The translations under genes and the position numbers were made by a program. Below the pieces are notes generated by a model that saw only the letters and a list, made by a program, of their open reading frames with translations, did no database searches and was not told the DNA's origin. From Actinomycetota bacterium (GTDB lineage Bacteria > Actinomycetota > Acidimicrobiia > Acidimicrobiales > Iamiaceae): a DNA stretch of 64,000 nucleotides. Location: positions 62,001-126,000 of the forward strand of contig JACPNX010000010.1 in NCBI GenBank assembly GCA_016185275.1, given 5' to 3'. Shown here one piece after another: positions 1 to 8,938 of this stretch. Position 1 is the first letter of the stretch. Every line of letters begins with the position of its first letter.

Positions 1-1
1 C

Positions 2-1369
<1,368 letters not shown>

Positions 1370-1428
1370 GGTGCCGCCGCCGGTCGTCGCCCACCGTCGG
1401 AACCCCCACGGTCGACCGGCCGGCCGAG

Positions 1429-1674
1429 CTACTGGAGGTAGTGCTCGACGGTCTCCGGGGAGCGGGGCCGGGCCTCGTCGGGGTCCTCGTCGTACTGGCG
1501 CCTGGCCCGTCGCTGGCGCATGAGGTCCCAGCACTGGTCGAGGCGCGCCTCGAGATGGTCCAACCGCTCGCGCTCCTCGTCGGTCAGCGGCTCGCCCGAC
1601 TGGTGACGCTCCCGCAGCGCGTGCTCCTCGGTGACCAGCTCGCCGATGCGGTCCATGATCTGGTGCTCGTCCAC
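1429..1674 (-). CDS. DUF2630 family small protein
   Basis: An 81-residue acidic and arginine-rich helical protein matching the actinobacterial DUF2630 family: early LVTEEHALRER, central LEARLDQCWDLMRQRRARR, C-terminal PETVEHYLQ. Function is unknown in the family. The GTG start at 1674 was chosen because a strong Shine-Dalgarno (GAGGAGG) lies 7 nt upstream; longer in-frame starts run into the hrcA control region and have no homologous residues. It converges on lepA and diverges from hrcA. No catalytic motif is visible; the single Cys lies in the conserved DQCWD. Confidence 0.85.
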   Translation of the reverse strand: MDEHQIMDRIGELVTEEHALRERHQSGEPLTDEERERLDHLEARLDQCWDLMRQRRARRQYDEDPDEARPRSPETVEHYLQ

Positions 1675-1781
1675 GTCGTTCCTCCTCGTTCCGGCATGCT
1701 TACCCCCGGCGTCCGTGGTGCGAACGGCGCGGCGCGGTAGCTCGTGCGGTGGGCGACGACCCGTGAACCTCGTGGCTGGCG

Positions 1782-1808
1782 CTGGCACTCGGTAGCATCG
1801 AGTGCCAG
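1782..1808 (+). promoter_or_regulatory. CIRCE operator, HrcA binding site
   Basis: Perfect inverted repeat CTGGCACTC-N9-GAGTGCCAG, the classical CIRCE geometry (9-9-9). The outer two positions differ from the textbook TTAGCACTC/GAGTGCTAA but remain self-complementary. The spacer contains TAGCAT (1793-1798), a plausible -10 hexamer, so bound HrcA would occlude the promoter. It sits 38 bp before the hrcA start and implies autoregulation and heat induction of hrcA-dnaJ. Confidence 0.92.
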
Positions 1809-1846
1809 CAGGCGGCCGCCCGGCCGCCGCGACCGAGGCCCGACCC

Positions 1847-2845
1847 ATGCTCGACGAACGCAAGGCGTCCATCCTCCGGGCGGTGGTGGAGGCGCACATC
1901 CGCACCGCCCAGCCCGTCGGCTCAGGCCACGTGGCGGGCGCGCCCGAGGTCCACGTCTCGTCGGCGACGGTCCGCAACGACATGGCGGTGCTGGAGCAGG
2001 AGGGCTACCTCGTCCAGCCGCACACGTCCGCGGGGCGCGTGCCCACCGAGAAGGGCTACCGCTGGTTCGTCGACTCGCTGGGCCGGCCGGCCACGCTCGA
2101 CCGGGCCCACGCCCAGCAGGTCCGCGCGTTCTTCGACCGGGCCCACGGCGAGCTCGAGCGCATGCTGCACGACACGTCCCGGCTGTTGTCGGGCCTGACC
2201 GACTACGCGGCCGTGGTCGTCGGTCCGCAGGCGGAGGCGGCCCCGGTCCGCAGCGTCCAGCTCGTCGGCCTCGCCCCGCACGTGGTGCTCGTCGTGGCGG
2301 TGCTCGGCAACGGCGTGGTGGAGAAGCGCCAGCTGGAGCTGGCCGACGACCCCGGTGCCGCCCGGGTGGCTGCGGCCGGCGCGCACCTCGCCGCCCACTT
2401 GTGCGGTCAGGCCCTCGTCGCTCCCGTCGCCGTCCCGGCCTCGGGCGAGCCGGTCCTCGACGCTCTGGTGACGGCGGCGGTGGACGCCCTCACCGGCTCG
2501 GACGGCGGCGACGCCGACGTGTACATCGGCGGCACGTCCCGGATGGCCGCCGCCTTCGACGCCGTGGAGACGGTGCGCAGCGTCCTCGACCTGCTCGAGC
2601 AGCAGCTCGTCGTCGTATCGCTCCTGCGCGACGTCATGTCGCGTGGCCTGGAGGTGGCGATCGGGTCGGAGACCGGTGTGGCCAACCTGGCCGACTGCTC
2701 GCTCGTCGTCGCCCCCTACGAGGTCGACGGCGAGCCGGCCGGCACGATCGGCGTGCTCGGCCCGACGCGGATGAACTATCCCCAGGCGCTCGCCGCGGTG
2801 GCGGTGGTGAGCCGGCGGCTCTCGGACCGCCTCAGCGACGGATGA
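1847..2845 (+). CDS. hrcA: Heat-inducible transcription repressor HrcA
   Basis: Repressor of class I heat-shock genes that binds CIRCE. The 332-residue product has an N-terminal winged helix ([17 protein letters not shown], then [18 protein letters not shown]) followed by the GAF-like dimerisation region and the C-terminal [11 protein letters not shown] block typical of HrcA. The ATG at 1847 ([14 protein letters not shown]) matches the usual family start; an upstream GTG at 1802 would place the CIRCE arm inside the gene. The CIRCE repeat immediately upstream independently supports the call. It overlaps or abuts dnaJ, so the two are co-transcribed. Confidence 0.97.
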   Translation: MLDERKASILRAVVEAHIRTAQPVGSGHVAGAPEVHVSSATVRNDMAVLEQEGYLVQPHTSAGRVPTEKGYRWFVDSLGRPATLDRAHAQQVRAFFDRAHGELERMLHDTSRLLSGLTDYAAVVVGPQAEAAPVRSVQLVGLAPHVVLVVAVLGNGVVEKRQLELADDPGAARVAAAGAHLAAHLCGQALVAPVAVPASGEPVLDALVTAAVDALTGSDGGDADVYIGGTSRMAAAFDAVETVRSVLDLLEQQLVVVSLLRDVMSRGLEVAIGSETGVANLADCSLVVAPYEVDGEPAGTIGVLGPTRMNYPQALAAVAVVSRRLSDRLSDG

Positions 2846-2856
2846 ACGGAGAGAGC

Positions 2857-3972
2857 GTGGCCACCGACTACTACGAGCTGCTCGGCGTGCCGCGGGACGC
2901 TTCCCAGGACGAGCTGAAGAAGGCCTTCCGTCGCCTGGCCCGCCAGCTCCACCCCGACGCCAACCCCGACGATCCGCGGGCCGAGTCACGGTTCAAGGAG
3001 GTGGCGCTGGCCTACGAGGTGCTGTCCGACCCCGAGAAGCGGGCGCGCTACGACCGCTTCGGGCCGGACGGCGTCGGTGGTGCGGCAGCCGGAGCGGACG
3101 CGTTCGGCTTCGGGGGCCTGGGTGACATCTTCGACGCGTTCTTCGGCGGCGGGGCCGGCGGCGGCCGTGCCGGTCCGGGTGGGCCGCCACGGGGCCCGGA
3201 CCTCGAGGTCACCGTCGACCTGGACTTCGAGCGGGCCGTGTTCGGAACGGAGGAGCCGGTCTCGGTGCGCACGGCCGTCCCGTGCGACACCTGCGACGCC
3301 AGCGGGGCCGAGCCGGGCACGTACCCCCAGACGTGTCCCGACTGCGGGGGAGCGGGCCAGGTGCGGCGGGTCCGGCAGTCGATCCTCGGCCAGATGGTGA
3401 CGGCCCAGCCGTGCGCCCGCTGTGGCGCGACCGGCCAGATCATCGCTCGACCGTGCGGCGACTGCCGGGGCGAGGGTCGCCGCATCGAGGAGCGCCAGTA
3501 CACGGTCGACGTGCCGGCCGGCGTCGACAGCGGTTCGACGCTGCGCATCGGCGGCCTCGGTGCCGCGGGCGTCCGGGGCGGACCTCCGGGTGACCTCTAC
3601 GTCCACCTGCGAGTACGGCCCCATCCCGTCCTGCGCCGCGAGGGTGACGACCTCGTGCACGACCTGGCGCTGCCCTTCCCGCAGCTCGCACTGGGCGCCC
3701 GTCTCGACTACGAGACGCTCGACGGGTCCGAGGAGCTCGTCATCCCGCGCGGCACGCCGCCGGGCCACGTGGTGCGACTGCGGGGCCGCGGCGTCCCCCA
3801 CGTCCGCGGTCGGGGCCGTGGCGACCTGCTGGTGCGGATCGGTGTCGACGTCCCGACGGACCTCGACGGTGCCCAGGAGGACCTGCTGCGCCGCTTCGCG
3901 GCGGCGCGGGGCGAGGCCGTCGACCCGCCGGACGCCGGGTTCATGTCGAAGCTCCGCTCGGCCTTCAAGTAG
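2857..3972 (+). CDS. dnaJ: Chaperone DnaJ
   Basis: Hsp40 co-chaperone that stimulates DnaK ATPase and holds unfolded clients. The 371-residue type I protein has a J domain with HPD at residues 32-34, a Gly/Phe-rich linker (about 72-115), a zinc-finger domain with four Cys-pair repeats ([32 protein letters not shown]) and C-terminal substrate-binding barrels. The first Cys repeat deviates from CxxCxGxG. GTG 2857 gives the family-like start [10 protein letters not shown] and has GGAGAG just upstream; ATG 2842, which overlaps the hrcA stop as ATGA, is the alternative. dnaK and grpE are not in the window. Confidence 0.96.
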   Translation: MATDYYELLGVPRDASQDELKKAFRRLARQLHPDANPDDPRAESRFKEVALAYEVLSDPEKRARYDRFGPDGVGGAAAGADAFGFGGLGDIFDAFFGGGAGGGRAGPGGPPRGPDLEVTVDLDFERAVFGTEEPVSVRTAVPCDTCDASGAEPGTYPQTCPDCGGAGQVRRVRQSILGQMVTAQPCARCGATGQIIARPCGDCRGEGRRIEERQYTVDVPAGVDSGSTLRIGGLGAAGVRGGPPGDLYVHLRVRPHPVLRREGDDLVHDLALPFPQLALGARLDYETLDGSEELVIPRGTPPGHVVRLRGRGVPHVRGRGRGDLLVRIGVDVPTDLDGAQEDLLRRFAAARGEAVDPPDAGFMSKLRSAFK

Positions 3973-3981
3973 CCGGCGGCC

Positions 3982-4755
3982 GTGGCCGTCGATCCTCCCG
4001 CGCCGAGGGCCGCAGGCGACGCGACGGCTCGCGGCCCCGACGGCCGGGGCGGTCCGCACGTGTTCGTCGACGACCTCGACGACCCCCGGCTCCCGGGGTC
4101 GGACCTCGACCACCTGACCCGCTCACTGCGGCTGCGCGCCGGCGACGCGCTGACCGTGAGCGACGGCCGGGGTCGTTGGCGGCCGTGCCGCCTCGGATCG
4201 AGCGGGCATCCGGTGCCGGCCGGTGACATCGTCTCCGTCGCCCGCCCGGTGCCGGCGATCACGGTGGCGTTCGCGCCGGTGAAGGGCGATCGGCCCGAGT
4301 GGGCGGTACAGAAGCTCACCGAGATCGGTGTGGACCACGTCGGCCTGCTCAGCACGGCCCGCTCGGTGGTCCGCTGGGACGACGAGCGCGGGCCGCGCCA
4401 CCTGGAGCGCCTCACCCGCGTCGCCCGCGAGGCCGCCATGCAGAGCCGGCAGGTGTGGTTGCCGACGGTCCACCCCCCGCAGCCGCTCGCCACCGCGGCG
4501 GCCCGGCCCGGGGTGGCCCTCGCCGACGCCCGCGGGGAGCCGCCATCGCTGAGCCACTGCACGCTGCTCGTCGGCCCAGAGGGCGGCTGGACCGACGAGG
4601 AGCGTGCGCTGGCGCCGGCCGTCGCCCTCGGACCGGGCGTCCTTCGGGCCGAGACCGCCGCCGTCGTCGGCGGAGCACTGCTGGCCGCCTTGCGCTCCGG
4701 CCTCGTCGCGGCGCACGACGCCCCATCCGGGACGAATCTCCCTGCTGCCACGTAG
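3982..4755 (+). CDS. rsmE: 16S rRNA (uracil-1498-N3)-methyltransferase RsmE
   Basis: SPOUT-class methyltransferase that makes m3U1498 in 16S rRNA. The 257-residue product has the N-terminal PUA-like region (HVFVDDLDDPRLPGSDLDHL with RSLRLRAGD), the KLTEIGVDHVGLL segment, and the SAM knot motifs LLVGPEGGWTDEE and LGPGVLRAETAAV. It starts with GTG 9 nt after dnaJ, a common hrcA-dnaJ-rsmE operon arrangement. The first 25 residues are low complexity, so the true start could be slightly downstream. Confidence 0.94.
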   Translation: MAVDPPAPRAAGDATARGPDGRGGPHVFVDDLDDPRLPGSDLDHLTRSLRLRAGDALTVSDGRGRWRPCRLGSSGHPVPAGDIVSVARPVPAITVAFAPVKGDRPEWAVQKLTEIGVDHVGLLSTARSVVRWDDERGPRHLERLTRVAREAAMQSRQVWLPTVHPPQPLATAAARPGVALADARGEPPSLSHCTLLVGPEGGWTDEERALAPAVALGPGVLRAETAAVVGGALLAALRSGLVAAHDAPSGTNLPAAT

Positions 4756-4760
4756 GGTGG

Positions 4761-4789
4761 TTGCCACCGGCATGCTCGTGACATATCGT
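4761..4789 (+). promoter_or_regulatory. Candidate promoter of the BldD-like gene
   Basis: TTGCCA (4761-4766) and TATCGT (4784-4789) are separated by 17 bp, the best -35/-10 pairing seen by eye in the window. Transcription would begin near 4796, ahead of the ATG cluster at 4818-4842. An alternative -10, TAGGGT, overlaps the rsmE stop codon at 4753-4758. Confidence 0.4.
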
Positions 4790-4841
4790 GACCGCGGCAG
4801 AGCGTGATCCGGAGGGGATGGCGCGAAGCACGGGAGCGATG

Positions 4842-5393
4842 ATGGTGAGCGAAGCGCGTGTGGAGGAAGGGCTGGATGAGGCCGACGTCGCCTACGGCAA
4901 GGTCGTGGGTGGGCGCCTGCGTGCGATCCGGCGCCAGAAGGGTCTTTCGCTGCAGGAGGCCGAAGAGGCCTCCGGGCAGGAGTTCAAGGCCTCGGTGCTG
5001 GGCGCCTACGAGCGCGGTGAGCGGGCCATCTCGGTGCCCCGCCTGCAGCGGCTCGCCCGCTTCTACAACGTCCCGGTCGACCAGCTCCTGCCTCGGCCGG
5101 AGACGAACGGCCGCTCGGGCGAGGGCGACGGGGTGCTGGACCTCACCCGGCCGCTACCTGCGCCGCCCCGCAAGGTCACCATCGACCTCACCCGGCTCGA
5201 CGCTCTGCACGGAGCGGCCGCGGAGATGCTCGGCCGCTACCTCACGATGATCCAGGTCCAGCGGGGCGACTTCAACGGCCGCATGCTCACGATCCGCCGC
5301 GACGACCTCAGGGCCATCGCCTGCATCCTCGACACCACCGTCGACACGGCCACGGACCGGCTCGACGAGATGGGTCTCTGCCTGAGCCGCTGA
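4842..5393 (+). CDS. bldD: BldD-like XRE transcription regulator with c-di-GMP signature
   Basis: DNA-binding regulator of the BldD family, which in Streptomyces represses developmental genes when dimerised by tetrameric c-di-GMP. An N-terminal helix-turn-helix is clear (RLRAIRRQKGLSLQEAEEAS, then SVLGAYERGERAISVPRLQR). The C-terminal domain carries RGD, exactly eight residues, then RRDD, which is the published RxD-x8-RxxD c-di-GMP-binding signature. The start is uncertain: ATG 4818, ATG 4839, ATG 4842 and GTG 4845 are all in frame; 4842 has GGGAG 5 nt upstream. It is followed by hemW. Family is firm; ligand binding is inferred from the exact signature. Confidence 0.88.
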   Translation: MVSEARVEEGLDEADVAYGKVVGGRLRAIRRQKGLSLQEAEEASGQEFKASVLGAYERGERAISVPRLQRLARFYNVPVDQLLPRPETNGRSGEGDGVLDLTRPLPAPPRKVTIDLTRLDALHGAAAEMLGRYLTMIQVQRGDFNGRMLTIRRDDLRAIACILDTTVDTATDRLDEMGLCLSR

Positions 5394-5461
5394 GCCCGTT
5401 CGCTCGCGCCGCACTCGCGCCGCCCCGGGCGCGTCCCGGCACGGCGCGGTTCGGGCTGTAC

Positions 5462-6553
5462 GTGCACGTGCCGTTCTGCCGTCGACGCTGCGACTACTGC
5501 GCGTTCGCCACGTGGACCGACCGAACCCACCTGGCCGACCGCTACCTCGCCGCCTGCCGGGGCCACGTCCGACGCGCGGTGGGCGACGGAGCCCTGCCCC
5601 GGGTGACGAGCGTGTTCGTCGGCGGTGGCACCCCGAGCCTCGTCGAACCCGCACCCCTGGCCGCAGTGTGGGCCGAGGCCGACCGCGACCCAGGCGCCGA
5701 GGTCACGGTCGAATGCAACCCCGACGACGTCACGCCGGCACTGACGCGCGCCTACGCGGACCTCGGCGTGACCCGCTTGTCGTTCGGCGTCCAGTCGATG
5801 GTGCCCTCGGTCCTGCGCTCGCTCGGACGGAGCCACGATCCCGATGCGGTGCGGCGCGCCGCCGAGGCCGCGCACGCGGCGGGACTCCCGTTCAACGTCG
5901 ACGTCATCATGGGGGCCGCGGGCGAGACCCTCGCCGACTGGGAGCGCACGCTCGACGAGGTCGTCGCGCTCGGCCCCGTCCACGTGAGCGCCTACGGCCT
6001 GACCGTCGAGGCGGGGACGCCCCTCGCCGACGACCCGGCACGCCACCCCGACGAGGACCACCAGGCCGACGCCTACCTGCTGGCCGACGACCGCCTGGCC
6101 GCGGCCGGGTTCGCCTGGTACGAGATATCGAACTGGGCGTTGCCGGGGCACGAGTGCCGTCACAACCGCCTGTACTGGGACCAGGGCGAGTACCTCGGCG
6201 TCGGGTGCGCGGCCCACAGCCACCGGGCCGGTCGGCGGTACTGGAACGTCCGAACGCCGGAGCGTTACGTCGAGGCCGTCGAGAGCGATCGCCCGGTCGA
6301 GGCCGCGGGTGAGGACCTCGACGACGCGACGCGGGCGCTCGAGGCGCTGCAGTTGAGCGTGCGCACGGTCGAAGGCGTTCCTGCCGCCGCCTTCGACCGG
6401 CCCGATCGCGAGCTGCTGGCCGGCCTGCTCGAGCCGGCCGGTGAGGACCGGGTGCGGCTCAGCCGACGGGGCCGCCTGCTCGCCAACGAGGTGGCGTTGC
6501 GGCTGCGGCCGCCCGCCGAGGTTGCGGTCGGGCCGGCTCGCCGCCGAACCTGA
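5462..6553 (+). CDS. hemW: Radical SAM protein HemW (heme chaperone, HemN-like)
   Basis: Oxygen-independent coproporphyrinogen oxidase-like radical SAM protein; the family is now regarded as a heme chaperone. Visible are the 4Fe-4S motif CRRRCDYC near the N terminus, GGGTPSL, VECNPDD, RLSFGVQS, the HVSAYGLTVEAGTPL block and the YEISNWA and HNRLYW motifs that separate HemW from true HemN. The only usable start is GTG 5462, yet in-frame codons just upstream encode FGLY, conserved before VHVPFC in homologues. Real initiation may therefore be upstream, for example a non-canonical CTG overlapping the regulator stop at 5390. It lies between the BldD-like gene and the carboxyltransferase. Confidence 0.9.
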   Translation: MHVPFCRRRCDYCAFATWTDRTHLADRYLAACRGHVRRAVGDGALPRVTSVFVGGGTPSLVEPAPLAAVWAEADRDPGAEVTVECNPDDVTPALTRAYADLGVTRLSFGVQSMVPSVLRSLGRSHDPDAVRRAAEAAHAAGLPFNVDVIMGAAGETLADWERTLDEVVALGPVHVSAYGLTVEAGTPLADDPARHPDEDHQADAYLLADDRLAAAGFAWYEISNWALPGHECRHNRLYWDQGEYLGVGCAAHSHRAGRRYWNVRTPERYVEAVESDRPVEAAGEDLDDATRALEALQLSVRTVEGVPAAAFDRPDRELLAGLLEPAGEDRVRLSRRGRLLANEVALRLRPPAEVAVGPARRRT

Positions 6554-6559
6554 CCGGTC

Positions 6560-8029
6560 GTGCTCGATCCCGCCGACGTCCTGCGGCTCGACGAGGAGTG
6601 GGACGCCCACCTCCGCTCGGGTGATCCCCTTGCGTTCCCCGGCTACGCCGAGCGCCTCGCCGAGGCCCGCGGCGAGTCGCTGCGGACCGGTCGCAACCGC
6701 CACGCCGTCGTCGTCGAGGGGCGGTTCGAGGTGCTGGGAGGGTCGATGGGGGCGGTGCACGGCGAGAAGGTGGTGCGGGCCGTCGAGCGGGCCGTCGATC
6801 TGCGCCTGCCGCTGGTGTGCCTGACCCGCAGCGGAGGAGCCCGGATGCAAGAGGGCATGATCGCCCTGGTGCAGATGGGCCGCACCGCGGCTGCCATGGA
6901 GCGGCACCGCCGCGCCGGTCTGTTGAGCGTGGCCGTCCACCGCTCGCCGACGACGGGCGGCGTGCTGGCGTCGTACGGGTCGCTCTGCGACGTCCGGGCC
7001 GCCGAGGCCGGCGCCGTGATCGGCTTCGCCGGTCCCAGGGTGGTCGAGCAGACCACCGGTGCCCCCGTCGAGCGCTCGCACTCGGCGGCGTCGGCGCTGG
7101 CGGCGGGCCTTGTCGATGCCGTCGTCGCGCCGGGCGACGCGGCCCGCTGGGTGGCCGGAGCTCTCGGCCTGATCGACGTCCCGCTCACCGCGCCCGACCA
7201 CCTCGGCGGCGGCCGAAGCGAGCGGGGCGACCGGGGCGACCTGGGCGGCACGGACGCCTCGTCCCAACCCGGCGTGGGCGCGGTCGGCGGCACGGGCGGG
7301 GGGCCGGCCGGCGGCGTCGGCGGCGGCTCGGCGTGGGCCGAGGTGCGCCGGGCACGGCGCCGCGACCGGCCGACGGGCATCGACCACGCCCGCGCCTGTT
7401 GCACGTCGTGGACCGAGCTGACCGGCGGTGATCCGGTGGTGCGGGTGGGGCTCGCGACCGTCGCGGGGCGCAGGACCGTCGTGTTGGCCACCGACCGCTA
7501 CGCGGGCGACGGCCGTCCCCGTCCCGCCGGGTACCGCCTGGCCCGGCGCGGCATCGGCCTCGCCGAGCGCCTCGGTCTGCCGGTGGTGTCCTTCGTCGAC
7601 ACGCCGGGCGCCGACCCGTCGTCGGCGAGCGAGAACGACGGCCTGGCGCGCGAGATCGCCGAGACCTTCGCCGCCATGGCTGGGCTGGCGACCCCGAGCG
7701 TGGCGGTGTGCGTCGGCGAGGGCGGGTCGGGCGGAGCGCTGGCCCTGGCGTGGGCCGACGTGCTGCTCGTGCAGGACCACGCCGTCTTCTCGGTGATCGG
7801 TCCCGAAGGAGCCGCCGCCATCCTGGAGCGTGACGCGTCCAGGGCCCCGGAGGTCGCCGAGCTGCTCGCGCTCACGAGCGCGGATCTGGTGCGCCTCGGA
7901 GTGGCCGACGCGACGGTGGGGGACGGGGCGGACAACGTCCGCGAGGCCGTAGCCGGCGCGCTCGACACGGCCAGACCCGGTGGCCGCGCCCGGCGGGCCG
8001 ACGCCGCCTCAGCCGCCTGGCTGCGGTGA
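6560..8029 (+). CDS. Fused acyl/acetyl-CoA carboxylase carboxyltransferase (AccD-AccA type)
   Basis: Carboxyltransferase that moves CO2 from biotin carboxyl carrier to acetyl- or acyl-CoA for fatty-acid synthesis. The 489-residue protein holds two crotonase-fold halves. The beta-like half (about 1-205) has SGGARMQEGMIALVQM and SPTTGGVLASYGSLCDV; the alpha-like half (about 265-489) has RPAGYRLARRGIGLAERLGLPVVSFVDTPGA, GEGGSGGALALAWAD and SVIGPEGAAAIL. A glycine-rich linker joins them. No N-terminal zinc ribbon is present, unlike E. coli AccD. GTG start, 6 nt after hemW. The 3' end overlaps the LysM gene tail-to-tail by 21 bp. Exact acyl specificity cannot be read. Confidence 0.88.
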   Translation: MLDPADVLRLDEEWDAHLRSGDPLAFPGYAERLAEARGESLRTGRNRHAVVVEGRFEVLGGSMGAVHGEKVVRAVERAVDLRLPLVCLTRSGGARMQEGMIALVQMGRTAAAMERHRRAGLLSVAVHRSPTTGGVLASYGSLCDVRAAEAGAVIGFAGPRVVEQTTGAPVERSHSAASALAAGLVDAVVAPGDAARWVAGALGLIDVPLTAPDHLGGGRSERGDRGDLGGTDASSQPGVGAVGGTGGGPAGGVGGGSAWAEVRRARRRDRPTGIDHARACCTSWTELTGGDPVVRVGLATVAGRRTVVLATDRYAGDGRPRPAGYRLARRGIGLAERLGLPVVSFVDTPGADPSSASENDGLAREIAETFAAMAGLATPSVAVCVGEGGSGGALALAWADVLLVQDHAVFSVIGPEGAAAILERDASRAPEVAELLALTSADLVRLGVADATVGDGADNVREAVAGALDTARPGGRARRADAASAAWLR

Positions 8030-8938
8030 CGAGGCCGGATCGCCTCGTCCCGGAGGAGGAGGCGGAGCGGGCGGAAGCGTGAACACCTGGCCGGGATAGA
8101 TCAGGTCGGGGTTGTCCCGGTCGACCAGCCGGGTCCGGTTGGCGTCGACGACGGCCTGCCAGTACGGCACGACCTCGGTCTCGCTCGGCGCGCGACCCCA
8201 GCGCTGCTCCAGCGTCGCCTCGGCGATGTGCCAGAGGTGATCACCCGGCTCGGCCGTCCACGTCGCCCGGGGCGCGCCGTGGGCCATCGACCCTGCGATC
8301 TCGCCCACGACCCGCATGGTGGCCGTGCCGTCGTCCGGCAACCGCTCGAGGACGACGGAGCCGCCGTCGGGTAGCCGCTCGAGGACCACGGCGCCGGGCG
8401 CGGCCAGGTCGGCGGCCCGCTCGGCGACCGCGGGAGACGGCGTGGCGCGGGTCGACCCGGACGCCGAGGTGACGACCAACGTGGCCGCCGAAGCGGTCAG
8501 GCCCACGCCGGCGATCCCGCCGAGCAGGCGGCGCACGGCCGGCACCGTGGCCAGGTCGGCGAGCCGCACGAGGGCCGGGACGCGGGTCGCTCGGGCCAGC
8601 ACGCCCAGAACGGTCGTGGCGATCAGGTACCACGTGAGGACCACGGCCACCAGGCGCAGGAAGGCGAACGCGACCGTCATCGCGTCGCGGTCGCCGAGCC
8701 ACCGCGACAGGCGTGGCCGGTCGAGCAACGGCGGGGTGGAGAGCGCGCCCGTGCCGAGCTGGGTCAGCGCCCACAGCACGGCCAGCAACGCCACGATCCA
8801 GCCCAGGGACAGCGCCAGCCGGCGCCACCACCGACCCCTGCTCGCTACGGAAGCCGCGGGCGGGCGCGCGCCTGAGGTCTGGCCCCCGGTCGCCGCCATG
8901 GCCGGTCGAGCCGCGTCGGGCCCGGCGGCGGAGGGCAT
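8009..8938 (-). CDS. Membrane protein with C-terminal LysM domain, end of Tad operon
   Basis: A 309-residue protein with about three hydrophobic segments (around 36-58, 85-110 and 135-155), then an extracytoplasmic region and a LysM-like module near the C terminus (TWTAEPGDHLWHIAEATLEQ to NPDLIYPGQVFTLPP), followed by a proline-rich tail. LysM domains bind peptidoglycan, so it may anchor or guide the pilus machinery at the wall; this is inference. A 10-residue duplication (VVLERLPDGG, VVLERLPDDG) occurs mid-protein. ATG 8938 overlaps the upstream stop as TGATG, so it is translationally coupled and is the last gene of the pilus operon. Confidence 0.75.
   Translation of the reverse strand: MPSAAGPDAARPAMAATGGQTSGARPPAASVASRGRWWRRLALSLGWIVALLAVLWALTQLGTGALSTPPLLDRPRLSRWLGDRDAMTVAFAFLRLVAVVLTWYLIATTVLGVLARATRVPALVRLADLATVPAVRRLLGGIAGVGLTASAATLVVTSASGSTRATPSPAVAERAADLAAPGAVVLERLPDGGSVVLERLPDDGTATMRVVGEIAGSMAHGAPRATWTAEPGDHLWHIAEATLEQRWGRAPSETEVVPYWQAVVDANRTRLVDRDNPDLIYPGQVFTLPPAPPPPPGRGDPASSPQPGG

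Noticed and set aside
1744-2856. Long upstream part of the dnaJ reading frame
   Set aside because: It is the out-of-frame shadow of hrcA, whose motifs and CIRCE operator are clear; DnaJ starts at 2857 or 2842.
5237-7780. 847-codon minus-strand frame across hemW and the carboxyltransferase
   Set aside because: Arg/Gly/His-rich composition without motifs, fully antisense to two well-supported genes.
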